Counted from the first letter of the stretch, positions 1 to 7,560 are shown. The stretch is 10,418 bases of DNA from Halanaerobiaceae bacterium (GCA_003557445.1 PWOK01000272.1:1-10418), one strand, 5' to 3'. The notes: generated from the letters alone by a model not told the origin. Made by a program: numbers and translations.

Positions 1-1
1 A

Positions 2-1405
2 AATCCCCAGCATGTTATTCTTTATGGTCCTCCAGGAGTGGGAAAAACAGCAGCAGCCCGACTGGTATTAGATGCTGCCAAAAAAAATCCTGATTCACCA
101 TTTAAAAAGAATGCAAAATTTATGGAAATAGATGCCACTATAGCCCGTTTTGATGAAAGGAGTATTGCTGATCCCTTAATAGGTTCAGTTCATGATCCCA
201 TTTACCAGGGGGCTGGAGCAATGGGAACTGCCGGTATTCCTCAACCAAAACCGGGTGCAGTAACCAGGGCTCATGGTGGAATTTTGTTTATTGATGAAAT
301 TGGAGAATTACACCCCATTCAACTCAACAAATTATTAAAGGTACTGGAAGACAGAAAAGTTTTTCTGGATAGTGCTTATTACAGTGAGGAAAACAAAAAT
401 ATTCCCTCCTATATCCATGAGATTTTTCAGAAAGGATTACCGGCAGATTTCCGCCTGGTAGGAGCCACCACCAGACAACCACAGCAGATACCGCCTGCTA
501 TCAGATCCCGCTGTCTGGAAATATTTTTTTCTGAACTTGATGCTGATCATATAGCCAGGATAGCAGAAAATGCTTTAAATAAAATATTTTTTGATATTGA
601 AGAAAAAGGTCTGGAACTGATAAAAAAATATGCCAGAAACGGGAGGGAAACTGTTAATTTAATTCAACTGGCAGGGGGAATGGCCATTAAAGATAACAGG
701 GAACTAATAAAGGCTAGGGATATAAAAACAGTTTTAAGAAGTGGACAGTATTCACCACGGCCTGATAAAAAAATTCACAGTTTCCCCCAAATAGGAGTTG
801 TCAATGGCCTGGCTGTCAGGGGTCCCAATACTGGTATGTTAATAGAAATTGAAACAGCGGTAATAAATTTAAAAAAAGAAAATGGTAAGATTAATATTAC
901 AGGAGTAATAGAGGAAGAAGAAATGAAAGGTTCAGGACATACTGTACGCAGACGAAGCTCTGTCAAAGAATCAGCAGAAAATGCTTTAACCATATTAAAA
1001 AGAATGATGGAAATAGAAACTGATAAATATGATATACATATAAATTTCCCGGGGGGTATCCCTATTGATGGACCTTCTGCAGGAGTATCAATGGCAGTAG
1101 CTCTCTATAGTTCACTAAGTGGAAAACCTGTGGACAATAAAACTGCTATGACTGGAGAAGTAACAATAAGGGGACTTATTAAACCTGTTGGAGGTGTTTC
1201 TGCCAAGATTGATGCTGCAATCAAAGCCGGGGTTGAAAGGGTTATAATACCCCGGGAAAACTGGAAAAATCTATATCAATCATATGATAAAATAAAAATT
1301 ATACCTGTAAAAACCCTGGAAGAAGCAGTAAAAAATGCCCTGAAAATAAAAGAAGAAAATATTAATTTAATAGCCTCAAATAATTTAATGACAGTTACCC
1401 CGTGA
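2..1405 (+). CDS. lonB: ATP-dependent protease LonB (Bacillus-type), 5'-truncated by the window edge
   Basis: This is an AAA+ serine protease that unfolds and degrades proteins in the cytoplasm. In Bacillus it is a forespore-associated Lon paralogue without the large N-terminal Lon domain. The frame is open from base 2, and the first visible residues contain a full Walker A motif (GPPGVGKT, visible residues 9-16). The GTG at 38 lies inside that motif, so it is not the start. The Walker B motif ILFIDE ends in D98-E99. The C-terminal Lon protease domain has the catalytic serine in DGPSAG (S359) and the lysine in GGVSAKID (K402). About 467 residues are visible; the Bacillus protein has about 550, so roughly 85 N-terminal residues lie outside. 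The gene ends in TGA and is followed by a terminator, then lon. In Bacillus clpX lies just upstream; that cannot be seen here. The family call is very sure. A forespore role is inference only. Confidence 0.93.
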   Translation, partial: NPQHVILYGPPGVGKTAAARLVLDAAKKNPDSPFKKNAKFMEIDATIARFDERSIADPLIGSVHDPIYQGAGAMGTAGIPQPKPGAVTRAHGGILFIDEIGELHPIQLNKLLKVLEDRKVFLDSAYYSEENKNIPSYIHEIFQKGLPADFRLVGATTRQPQQIPPAIRSRCLEIFFSELDADHIARIAENALNKIFFDIEEKGLELIKKYARNGRETVNLIQLAGGMAIKDNRELIKARDIKTVLRSGQYSPRPDKKIHSFPQIGVVNGLAVRGPNTGMLIEIETAVINLKKENGKINITGVIEEEEMKGSGHTVRRRSSVKESAENALTILKRMMEIETDKYDIHINFPGGIPIDGPSAGVSMAVALYSSLSGKPVDNKTAMTGEVTIRGLIKPVGGVSAKIDAAIKAGVERVIIPRENWKNLYQSYDKIKIIPVKTLEEAVKNALKIKEENINLIASNNLMTVTP

Positions 1406-1432
1406 AAATTCAAATAATAGAAAACAATAATG

Positions 1433-1463
1433 TACTGGCCAGAAACTGGCCGGTATTTTTTTT
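1433..1463 (+). terminator. Rho-independent terminator after lonB
   Basis: An 8-bp GC-rich stem has arms TACTGGCC (1433-1440) and GGCCGGTA (1448-1455), with one G-T wobble pair and a 7-base loop. A run of eight T's (1456-1463) follows directly. It sits 27 bp after the lonB stop codon, so lonB should be transcribed separately from lon. Confidence 0.88.
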
Positions 1464-1533
1464 AATAAGTTATTATTATAAAAAGGAAGGAATAAGTATA
1501 TAAAACTAGAATTAATATAATAGAGGTGATAAA

Positions 1534-3885
1534 ATGTCAGAAGATGATAAAATAAATATTATAAATGAAGAAAAAATAGAAAATATCCCCTTAATACCTG
1601 CAAGGGGAATAGTTATTTTTCCATATATGGTAATTCCTCTTCTGGTGGGGAGAGAAAAATCTATAGAGGCTCTGGAAAAAGCTATGATAGAGAATGAAAA
1701 AATTATAGTTGCTGCCCAGAAAGATGAAAATCTTGAAGAGCCTGCTCCTGAAGATATATATAAAATTGGCACAATATCGGAAATAAAACAGTTGATAAAA
1801 TTGCCCAATGGTATGATAAAAGTTGTTGTTGAAGGCAAAAAAAGGGCAAGAATTCTTGAATATAACGAGATTGAGAATCATTTTTCTGTAAAAGCAGAAA
1901 CAATTATACATCAGGAACCAGAAATAACAAAAAAGTTAAAAGCCTATATGAGAGCTGCCATAAATCATTTTAAAGAATATATTAATTATATTGAAGATCT
2001 AACACCAGAAACTGTTATAATGTTAAAAAATATAGAGGAAGCGGATAGACTGGCAGATATTATAGTTTCTCACCTGGATTTAAATTATAAAAAACAACAA
2101 AAATTACTGGAAACAGTATCACTTGAAGAAAGATTTATAGTTTTACTGGGAATGATAAAAGATGAAGTGGAAATACTATCAATGGAACAGGATTTAAATA
2201 AAAAGGTTCACAAACAGGTTAAGGAAACTCAAAAAAAATATTATTTAAGGGAAAAACTAAAGGTTATAAAAGATGAACTTGATGAAGAAGACAATGAAAT
2301 TAATGATTATAAAAATAAAAAAGAAAAATTACAATTACCCGAAAAGGTTGATAAAAAAGTAAATGAAGAGATTGAAAAACTAAAAAAAACCCCTACAATG
2401 TCTCCAGAATCAACAGTTATCAGAAACTATCTGGATTGTGTTCTTGATTTACCCTGGAATAAAACTAAAAGTGGAAAAATCGACATAAAAAAAGCAGAAA
2501 AAATATTAAATCAGGACCATTATGATCTGGAAGATGTTAAGGAAAGAATTCTTGAGTATCTGGCAGTACAGAAAAGAAGCTCCAGTAAAAAAGGACCAAT
2601 TCTGTGTCTGGTAGGAGGTCCAGGGGTGGGAAAAACTTCCCTTGGTCGTTCTATAGCCAGGGCTCTTAACCGTGATTTTGTCAGGCTTTCTCTGGGGGGG
2701 GTCAGGGATGAAGCTGAAATTAAGGGTCACCGCAGAACTTATATTGGTTCCCGGGCAGGTAGAATTATTAATTCTTTAAGAGATGCTGGTAGCAAAAATC
2801 CGGTTTTTTTACTGGATGAAGTTGATAAAATGTCAGCTGATTTCAGGGGAGATCCTGCTGCAGCATTACTGGAAGTACTTGATCCTGAACAAAATAATAA
2901 TTTTACAGACCATTACCTGGAAATACCCTTTGATCTTTCCCGGGTATTATTTGTAACTACAGCAAATGTAACAAATACAATACCGGCACCACTTCTGGAT
3001 AGAATGGAAGTTATTGAACTACCTGGATATACTGAATATGAGAAAATAAAAATTGCTGAAAATTATTTACTTCCCCGGTTATATAAAGATCATGGTATAA
3101 GTAAAGAGGAATTACAGATATCAACAAATGCTGTCAAAAGAGTTATTCAGGAATATACCAGAGAGGCAGGAGTGAGAAATCTGGAAAAAAAACTGGCTGC
3201 TCTAATCCGTAAAATAACCAGAGAAATAGTGGAAGGAAGGGATAGAAAAGCCAGAATTACCATAAAAAATGTGAATAAATACCTGGGTATTCCTTTACAG
3301 GAATTCGATAGGGCGAAAACAGAGAAGAAAGTAGGAGTGGCCACCGGAATGGCCTATAATCAGGCCGGTGGAGATATTATTGAAATCGAAGTGGCAGTTG
3401 TTCCAGGATCAGGTGAACTCAATCTAACAGGTTCTCTGGGTGAAGTAATGAAAGAATCAGCTCAGGCAGCTTTAACCTATATCCGTTCAAAACATGACCG
3501 GCTGGATTTACCTGATAAATTTTATGACAGAAATGATCTTCATATTCATGTACCCAAAGGTGCAGTACCCAAGGATGGTCCATCAGCCGGTATTACTATT
3601 GCTCTGGCAATTGCTTCAGCCTTAACTGAACAACCTGTATGTGGTGGTTATGCTATGAGTGGTGAAATATCTCTTAGAGGCCAGGTTTTACCTGTGGGAG
3701 GTATAAAAACCAAAATACTGGCAGCCAGGAGGAGAGGAATTAAAAATATTATATTACCAGAAAAAAATAAAAAAAATATAGAAGAAATTGAATCAGAGAT
3801 AACAAAAAACCTGAATATTAAATTTGTAAAACATATGGATCAGGTCTTAAAATTATTATTGGAGGAGAAAGAGAATGAAAATTAA
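1534..3885 (+). CDS. lon: ATP-dependent protease Lon (LonA)
   Basis: This is the housekeeping Lon protease, a homohexameric cytoplasmic machine that degrades misfolded and regulatory proteins. At 783 residues it is the usual full length. Domains in order are the N-terminal Lon substrate-binding domain (about 15-205), a charged helical linker (about 210-300), the AAA+ module and the protease domain (about 590-775). The AAA+ module has Walker A GGPGVGKT at 361-368, Walker B LLDE ending at D428-E429, sensor 1 N478 and the sensor-2 arginine R548 in GVRNLEK. The Ser-Lys dyad is S684 in DGPSAG and K727 in GGIKTK, with the same 43-residue spacing as E. coli S679/K722. GAGGTG at 1523-1528 supports the ATG. 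No CIRCE or CtsR heat-shock operator is visible in the 70 bp after the lonB terminator, and no convincing promoter either. It overlaps engB by 11 bp. A G8 run (2694-2701) lies in the AAA+ region. Confidence 0.97.
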   Translation: MSEDDKINIINEEKIENIPLIPARGIVIFPYMVIPLLVGREKSIEALEKAMIENEKIIVAAQKDENLEEPAPEDIYKIGTISEIKQLIKLPNGMIKVVVEGKKRARILEYNEIENHFSVKAETIIHQEPEITKKLKAYMRAAINHFKEYINYIEDLTPETVIMLKNIEEADRLADIIVSHLDLNYKKQQKLLETVSLEERFIVLLGMIKDEVEILSMEQDLNKKVHKQVKETQKKYYLREKLKVIKDELDEEDNEINDYKNKKEKLQLPEKVDKKVNEEIEKLKKTPTMSPESTVIRNYLDCVLDLPWNKTKSGKIDIKKAEKILNQDHYDLEDVKERILEYLAVQKRSSSKKGPILCLVGGPGVGKTSLGRSIARALNRDFVRLSLGGVRDEAEIKGHRRTYIGSRAGRIINSLRDAGSKNPVFLLDEVDKMSADFRGDPAAALLEVLDPEQNNNFTDHYLEIPFDLSRVLFVTTANVTNTIPAPLLDRMEVIELPGYTEYEKIKIAENYLLPRLYKDHGISKEELQISTNAVKRVIQEYTREAGVRNLEKKLAALIRKITREIVEGRDRKARITIKNVNKYLGIPLQEFDRAKTEKKVGVATGMAYNQAGGDIIEIEVAVVPGSGELNLTGSLGEVMKESAQAALTYIRSKHDRLDLPDKFYDRNDLHIHVPKGAVPKDGPSAGITIALAIASALTEQPVCGGYAMSGEISLRGQVLPVGGIKTKILAARRRGIKNIILPEKNKKNIEEIESEITKNLNIKFVKHMDQVLKLLLEEKENEN

Positions 3886-4456
3886 AAATGCTTCTTTTAT
3901 TATTAGTGCCTATAAAACTGAGGATTTTCCCTATCATGATCTTCCTGAAATTGCTTTTTCGGGAAGATCCAATGTGGGTAAATCTTCTTTGATAAATAAA
4001 TTTGTTAACCGGAAAAACCTGGCTAAAACAAGTTCTACTCCAGGTCGTACACAGAGTATTAATTTTTTTAATATAAATAATCAATTTTGTCTGGTTGATT
4101 TACCAGGCTATGGGTATGCAAAAGTTCCCCAAAAGGTCAAAGAAGAATGGGGTCAGTTAATTGAAGATTATCTCTATCAAAGAGAAAATTTGAGAGGAGT
4201 TGTTCAAATAGTTGATGCCCGTCATAAACCAACTAAAGATGATAAAATAATGGTTGATTGGCTTCATAGAAGTGGTATTCCTGCTCTAATTGTAGCCACA
4301 AAGGCTGATAAATTAACACGAAATAAATTGCAAAAACAGAAAAAAATAATAATGGAAAATCTGAGATTAGCCTCAGAAGAAGAATTTACATTTTTTTCAG
4401 CTGAAACCGGAAAAGGAAAAAATAATATTGGTCACTTCATTGAAGATATAATATAG
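3875..4456 (+). CDS. engB: Ribosome biogenesis GTPase EngB (YsxC/YihA)
   Basis: This small TRAFAC-class GTPase is needed for late assembly of the 50S ribosomal subunit. At 193 residues it has the standard family length. All G motifs are present: G1 GRSNVGKS (30-37), the family-typical TPGRTQ (55-60) holding G2, G3 DLPG (75-78), G4 TKAD (142-145) and G5 SAE (175-177). The start overlaps the end of lon by 11 bp. A strong GGAGGAG (3861-3867), 7 bp ahead of the ATG and inside the lon coding sequence, decides the start and suggests coupled translation. The lon-engB order matches Bacillus lonA-ysxC. The next gene follows after 17 bp, so all three are probably co-transcribed. Confidence 0.96.
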   Translation: MKIKNASFIISAYKTEDFPYHDLPEIAFSGRSNVGKSSLINKFVNRKNLAKTSSTPGRTQSINFFNINNQFCLVDLPGYGYAKVPQKVKEEWGQLIEDYLYQRENLRGVVQIVDARHKPTKDDKIMVDWLHRSGIPALIVATKADKLTRNKLQKQKKIIMENLRLASEEEFTFFSAETGKGKNNIGHFIEDII

Positions 4457-4473
4457 CTCAGGAGGTAGAACTG

Positions 4474-5310
4474 ATGGGAGAAGTAGCATATACACATTCT
4501 TTTGCAAAAATATATGATGATTTAATGGATGGGGTTCCTTATGACCTATGGTTTCGTTATTTAAAGGAATTATTATCTTTTTATGATAAAAACCCGGATA
4601 AAATTCTTGATTTAGCCTGTGGAACGGGGAATATGAGCATGATGTTTGCCAGGAAAGGAAAAGGAGTAACAGGTATTGATGGTTCCAAAGAAATGTTAAA
4701 AATGGCCCGGGAAAAAATTAATAGTAAAGACCTGAAAATATCTTTTATTCATTCAGATTTAAGAAATTTCTCTTTAAGTAAAGATTATGATTTTGCTTTT
4801 TCAGTCTTTGACAGTTTAAATTATATTCTTTCTCCTGAAGATATGAAAAAAGTATTTAAAAATGTCTATAATGTATTAACTGAAGATGGTATATTTATTT
4901 TTGATTTTAATACAATTAAAAGATTAATGAGTATTGAACCAGGGACAACAATGTTTAAAGGAGATAATTATACCTGTTTCTGGCAGGATTTAATTGATAG
5001 AGAAAAGAACAGATGGAAAGTTAAATTAAAAATATATCTTGATGAAAATCTAAATAATCATTATCAAGAATTACATATTGAAACATCTTATCCCCTGGAA
5101 CAGATTAAGGAGTTTCTTTATAAGATGGGATTCAGTGAAGTACACTGTTATAATGCCTATACATTTAAAAAAGCATCAGAAAAAAATAACCGGGTATATT
5201 TTGTCTGTTTTAAAAAAAAAGTAGAAATTGATACAATTAAAAAAATAGGTACTCTTGTAAAATGGAAACTTATAAAAATTATATATTCTTTCAAATCAGA
5301 CTGGATTTAA
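4474..5310 (+). CDS. Class I SAM-dependent methyltransferase, YqeM-like
   Basis: This is a predicted soluble methyltransferase of unknown substrate. The Rossmann-fold S-adenosylmethionine site is clear: motif I ILDLACGTG (44-52), the acidic residue closing strand 2 at D69 in GIDGS, D95 in HSDLRNF, and a motif IV-like VFDSLNY (111-117). The N-terminus (FAKIYDDLMDGVPYDLW) resembles the B. subtilis YqeM group as I recall it. An AGGAGG-type site (4459-4466) precedes the ATG by 7 bp, and the gene starts 17 bp after engB. The fold should end with the strand RVYFVCFKK (about 240-248). A further 29 basic residues (250-278) follow a run of nine A's, and removing one A would give an immediate TAG, so the tail may be recent or an artefact. 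Family confidence is high; the specific function is unknown. Confidence 0.87.
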   Translation: MGEVAYTHSFAKIYDDLMDGVPYDLWFRYLKELLSFYDKNPDKILDLACGTGNMSMMFARKGKGVTGIDGSKEMLKMAREKINSKDLKISFIHSDLRNFSLSKDYDFAFSVFDSLNYILSPEDMKKVFKNVYNVLTEDGIFIFDFNTIKRLMSIEPGTTMFKGDNYTCFWQDLIDREKNRWKVKLKIYLDENLNNHYQELHIETSYPLEQIKEFLYKMGFSEVHCYNAYTFKKASEKNNRVYFVCFKKKVEIDTIKKIGTLVKWKLIKIIYSFKSDWI

Positions 5311-5573
5311 TGTGTCCCCAGAAGTATTAATATAACTCCAGTTACAATTAATAAAAAATTTTTTATATTTATTTGATGGCTGATCCCCAACAACCCCAGA
5401 AATGTTACTATTATTAAAATTAAAGGACCAATAAGACCCAGTATGGCATTAATCCGGATGGCTGTATCAATTCTATTAAAATGATACATCAGAAAAGCAG
5501 CAGATAGTTCTATAAGACTTGATATAATACGCATGGAAATCATTATCAGCAAAATATTATTTAATTTTCTCAT
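5307..5573 (-). CDS. Small integral membrane protein, YqhV-like (DUF2619)
   Basis: This is an 88-residue, very hydrophobic protein with three predicted membrane helices (about 8-30, 40-62 and 70-86). The pattern of a conserved arginine in the first helix, then FNRIDTAIRINAILGLIGPLI and a C-terminal helix ending LLGT, matches what I remember of the B. subtilis YqhV family. YqhV has no established function and its gene often lies beside spoIIIA genes. A strong AGGAGGA (5581-5587 on the opposite strand), 7 bp before the ATG, supports the start. The gene is convergent with the methyltransferase gene: both stop codons lie in the TTAA at 5307-5310, and no terminator is visible between them. It may be co-transcribed with the DUF554 gene 81 bp upstream. 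The coding call is strong; the family name is from memory of the pattern. Confidence 0.75.
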   Translation of the reverse strand: MRKLNNILLIMISMRIISSLIELSAAFLMYHFNRIDTAIRINAILGLIGPLILIIVTFLGLLGISHQINIKNFLLIVTGVILILLGTH

Positions 5574-5589
5574 TCATATATCCTCCTGT

Positions 5590-5620
5590 TTTAATAAAGC
5601 CTATATTTTACTTTATTAAA
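5590..5620 (-). repeat. Perfect 10-bp inverted repeat in the leader of the YqhV-like gene
   Basis: Arms TTTAATAAAG (5590-5599) and CTTTATTAAA (5611-5620) are perfect reverse complements separated by 11 bases. They lie between the DUF554 stop codon and the ribosome binding site of the YqhV-like gene, ending 2 bp from it on the transcribed strand. The stem is almost all A-T and no T-run follows, so it is a poor terminator. It could be an operator or an RNA hairpin near the ribosome binding site, or chance in AT-rich DNA. Confidence 0.45.
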
Positions 5621-5654
5621 TTAAAAGGAATATATGAAATTTTGTTTTGGAATA

Positions 5655-6341
5655 TTATAAAAATAAATAGGATAAAAATATGGCAAAAGCAATTGCCGGC
5701 AGTAAGTTACCTACTTTTATTTTAGCTACTTCCATAAGATTTAATCCAATACCTGTGATCAATAAACCACCTGTGGCAGTAAGCATATTAATAACATCCA
5801 CAGTTAATAATGCTTCTACATATGAAGCAAAAAGAGTAATTGCTCCCTGATATAAAAGAACTGGAATTGCGGAGAACATTACACCTATTCCAGAAGCTGC
5901 AGCAAAAGCAATAGCTGTTGTGCCATCAAGTAATGATTTTGTAAAAAGAAGAGAAGGATCTCCCTGAATACCTTCCTGAATAGCCCCCATAATGGCCATT
6001 GCTCCCACACAGTAAAGCAGGCTGGTTTGTACAAATCCCTGAACAAATAAATCACTTTGATTTTTAAATTTATTTTTAATAATTTCTCCCACCTGATTAA
6101 GTCTGTATTCAATTCTTAATAATTCTCCACTGATTCCGCCCAAAACAAGACTAAAAATCACTATTAAGATTTGACTGGAAGTCTCTATCAAAAAAGCCAT
6201 TTCCAGACCAATGAAAATGACTGCCAGAGAAATTCCCTGCATTACAATTTTATGTATGTTTTCAGTGAACCTGTTTCCGAAAATAATTCCCAGTAAACTC
6301 CCGGCAATTATTGCGATAACATTAACAAAAGTACCCAGCAT
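5655..6341 (-). CDS. DUF554 family integral membrane protein (YdfK/YqgA-like)
   Basis: This is a 228-residue membrane protein of the DUF554 family, related to B. subtilis YdfK and E. coli YqgA; transport substrate and role are not established. About seven hydrophobic segments are visible (roughly 3-21, 34-52, 57-70, 104-120, 141-174, 186-200 and 208-228). The family-like N-terminus MLGTFVNVIAIIAGSLLG and the conserved KSLLDGTTAIAFAAASGIG stretch support the call. The reading frame extends 17 codons further upstream to a TTG, but that part lies inside the tRNA-Arg gene. The ATG at 6339-6341 has GGAGG 7 bp ahead and a family-like N-terminus, so it is the real start. It begins 23 bp after the tRNA 3' end with no terminator between, so transcription from the tRNA promoter is likely. 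Confidence 0.9.
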   Translation of the reverse strand: MLGTFVNVIAIIAGSLLGIIFGNRFTENIHKIVMQGISLAVIFIGLEMAFLIETSSQILIVIFSLVLGGISGELLRIEYRLNQVGEIIKNKFKNQSDLFVQGFVQTSLLYCVGAMAIMGAIQEGIQGDPSLLFTKSLLDGTTAIAFAAASGIGVMFSAIPVLLYQGAITLFASYVEALLTVDVINMLTATGGLLITGIGLNLMEVAKIKVGNLLPAIAFAIFLSYLFL

Positions 6342-6348
6342 ATAAATT

Positions 6349-6353
6349 CCTCC
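6349..6353 (-). promoter_or_regulatory. Ribosome binding site that fixes the DUF554 start
   Basis: GGAGG on the minus strand lies 7 bp ahead of the ATG at 6339-6341 and just outside the tRNA-Arg 3' end. No such site can precede the upstream TTG at 6392, which lies within the tRNA. Confidence 0.85.
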
Positions 6354-6364
6354 AGAAATAAAAA

Positions 6365-6441
6365 TGGTGGGGCTATCGGGATTCGAACCCAAGACCTACA
6401 GATTAGGAATCTGTCGCTCTATCCTGCTGAGCTATAGCCCC
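6365..6441 (-). tRNA. tRNA-Arg, anticodon CCU, with encoded CCA
   Basis: The minus strand folds into a full cloverleaf. The acceptor stem GGGGCTA pairs with TAGCCCC, followed by discriminator A and a genomically encoded CCA. The D-arm contains TAGCTCAGC. The anticodon stem ACAGA/TCTGT closes the loop TTCCTAA, giving anticodon CCT, which reads the arginine codon AGG. The T-loop is GGTTCGAATCC. Seventy-seven bases including CCA is normal. AGG codons are common in the neighbouring genes, so this is a working elongator tRNA for the host and not an obvious import. It has its own promoter upstream and no terminator before DUF554. Confidence 0.97.
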
Positions 6442-6462
6442 ACAAAAATTTTGCTTAATTAT

Positions 6463-6491
6463 AATATATAATAATAATCATTGAATGTCAA
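6463..6491 (-). promoter_or_regulatory. Sigma-A type promoter for tRNA-Arg (and probably DUF554)
   Basis: On the minus strand a perfect -35 TTGACA (6486-6491) is followed by a 17-bp spacer and a -10 TATATT (6463-6468). The expected start of transcription is about 15 bp ahead of the tRNA 5' end. The -35 box lies 13 bp after the stop codon of the HD-GYP gene. No terminator hairpin is visible for that gene. Confidence 0.8.
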
Positions 6492-6504
6492 AAGTATTTT
6501 TATT

Positions 6505-7560
6505 TTAGGATAAAACATTATTTTTAACAGGAACAATATCATCAATTTTAAGATTACTTTCTTCTATATCAATGAATTCACCTTCAACTCTAACAATGGG
6601 CTGGGCAATTCTGTTTTTAGTACTGGTATAAACAATTTCGGCTGTTTTTCCATTACTCAATTTTACTTTTTCTCCAACATAATATTTACTAATATAATTT
6701 ATAAAAGCACTACACAAATCTAAATCAAAAGCACTTAAATTTCTGGCAAATGCTTTGAAGACAGAAAAGGGTGGTTTATATTTTTTGTAAATTTTATCAG
6801 AGGTCATGGCATCATAGGTATCCAGAATGGCCAGAATTTTAGCATAATAGGTTATTTTATTACTCTTTAAACCCAGTGGATAGCCAGAGCCATCAGTTCG
6901 TTCATGATGCATTAAAACAGCGTTGGCTACTTCAACAGGGATGTAATCACATTTTTTAATAAGTTGATAACTATGAATGGGATGTTTTTTAATTAATTCA
7001 AATTCATTTTTGTTTAGTTTTCCCTTCTTGTTAATTACTTCATCCGGGATTTTGGTTTTACCGATATCGTGAAGAAGTCCTGCATATCCCAGTAACCTGA
7101 TTTCTTTTTTTGATAATTTCAGTCTTCTTCCCAGCATTATTGCCAGCAGAGATAAATTAACAGCATGGGTATAATCATAAGATTCAACATTTCGAATTGA
7201 AGTTAAAAAATTAACTATATCTCGATTGGTATCAACACTGAGAATATTATTAACTATATTCTGGGCAATGGGAAAAGTAATCTGGTTATTAATGGAAACT
7301 GTTTCAAAAATATCTTTTATATCATTTACACTTTCTTTATAGCCAAAAACAAAATCATTTATATTATTTCTCACTTCTTTTTCTGATTCATTATATATTT
7401 TTACATATTTAATTCCCAGCTGGCATAGTTTGTTGATTAACTTTTGATCCAGAATCATATCTTTAGGAACCAAAACAGCTCCAAAACTATTTTCTACTTT
7501 TCTTGCTACTTTCATCCCGGGTTTGAGTTTGTTGATAGGTAAAATAATAGTGTTTTCCAT
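6505..7560 (-). CDS. HD-GYP domain protein, predicted cyclic-di-GMP phosphodiesterase
   Basis: This 351-residue protein is predicted to hydrolyse the second messenger cyclic-di-GMP. An N-terminal region (about 1-60, containing LKPGMKVARKV) resembles the short domain often placed before HD-GYP domains. The HD-GYP domain (about 120-290) has the expected metal and signature residues: H132, the H164-D165 pair in LLHDIGKTKIP, H193, H218-H219 in HHERTDGSGYP and D247 in LDTYDAMTS. A small beta-rich tail (about 295-345, GEKVKLSNGKTAEIV) follows. No membrane segment or receiver domain is visible, so the input signal is unknown. GGAGGTG (7565-7571), 4 bp ahead of the ATG, supports the start. It diverges from valS. 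Activity is inferred from intact motifs; some HD-GYP proteins act on other cyclic dinucleotides. Confidence 0.92.
   Translation of the reverse strand: MENTIILPINKLKPGMKVARKVENSFGAVLVPKDMILDQKLINKLCQLGIKYVKIYNESEKEVRNNINDFVFGYKESVNDIKDIFETVSINNQITFPIAQNIVNNILSVDTNRDIVNFLTSIRNVESYDYTHAVNLSLLAIMLGRRLKLSKKEIRLLGYAGLLHDIGKTKIPDEVINKKGKLNKNEFELIKKHPIHSYQLIKKCDYIPVEVANAVLMHHERTDGSGYPLGLKSNKITYYAKILAILDTYDAMTSDKIYKKYKPPFSVFKAFARNLSAFDLDLCSAFINYISKYYVGEKVKLSNGKTAEIVYTSTKNRIAQPIVRVEGEFIDIEESNLKIDDIVPVKNNVLS

Noticed and set aside
38..40. GTG as a possible start codon of the LonB gene
   Set aside because: It encodes the Val of GPPGVGKT, inside the Walker A motif. The frame is open to the window edge, so the true start lies outside.
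1516..1521. TATAAT as a -10 box for lon
   Set aside because: It is 1 bp from the ribosome binding site, so a transcript starting there would lose it, and there is no -35 box at the right distance.
1512..1911. Three overlapping minus-strand open frames opposite the start of lon
   Set aside because: They mirror the A-rich coding strand (Phe- and Ile-rich translations), lack ribosome binding sites and conflict with the strongly supported lon gene.
5885..6112. Minus-strand open frame within DUF554 in another frame
   Set aside because: It lies wholly inside the DUF554 coding region on the same strand; its composition and lack of motifs mark it as a shadow.
6342..6392. 17-codon N-terminal extension of the DUF554 protein from a TTG
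   Set aside because: It lies within the tRNA-Arg gene and has no ribosome binding site. The ATG at 6339-6341 has GGAGG and the family-like N-terminus.
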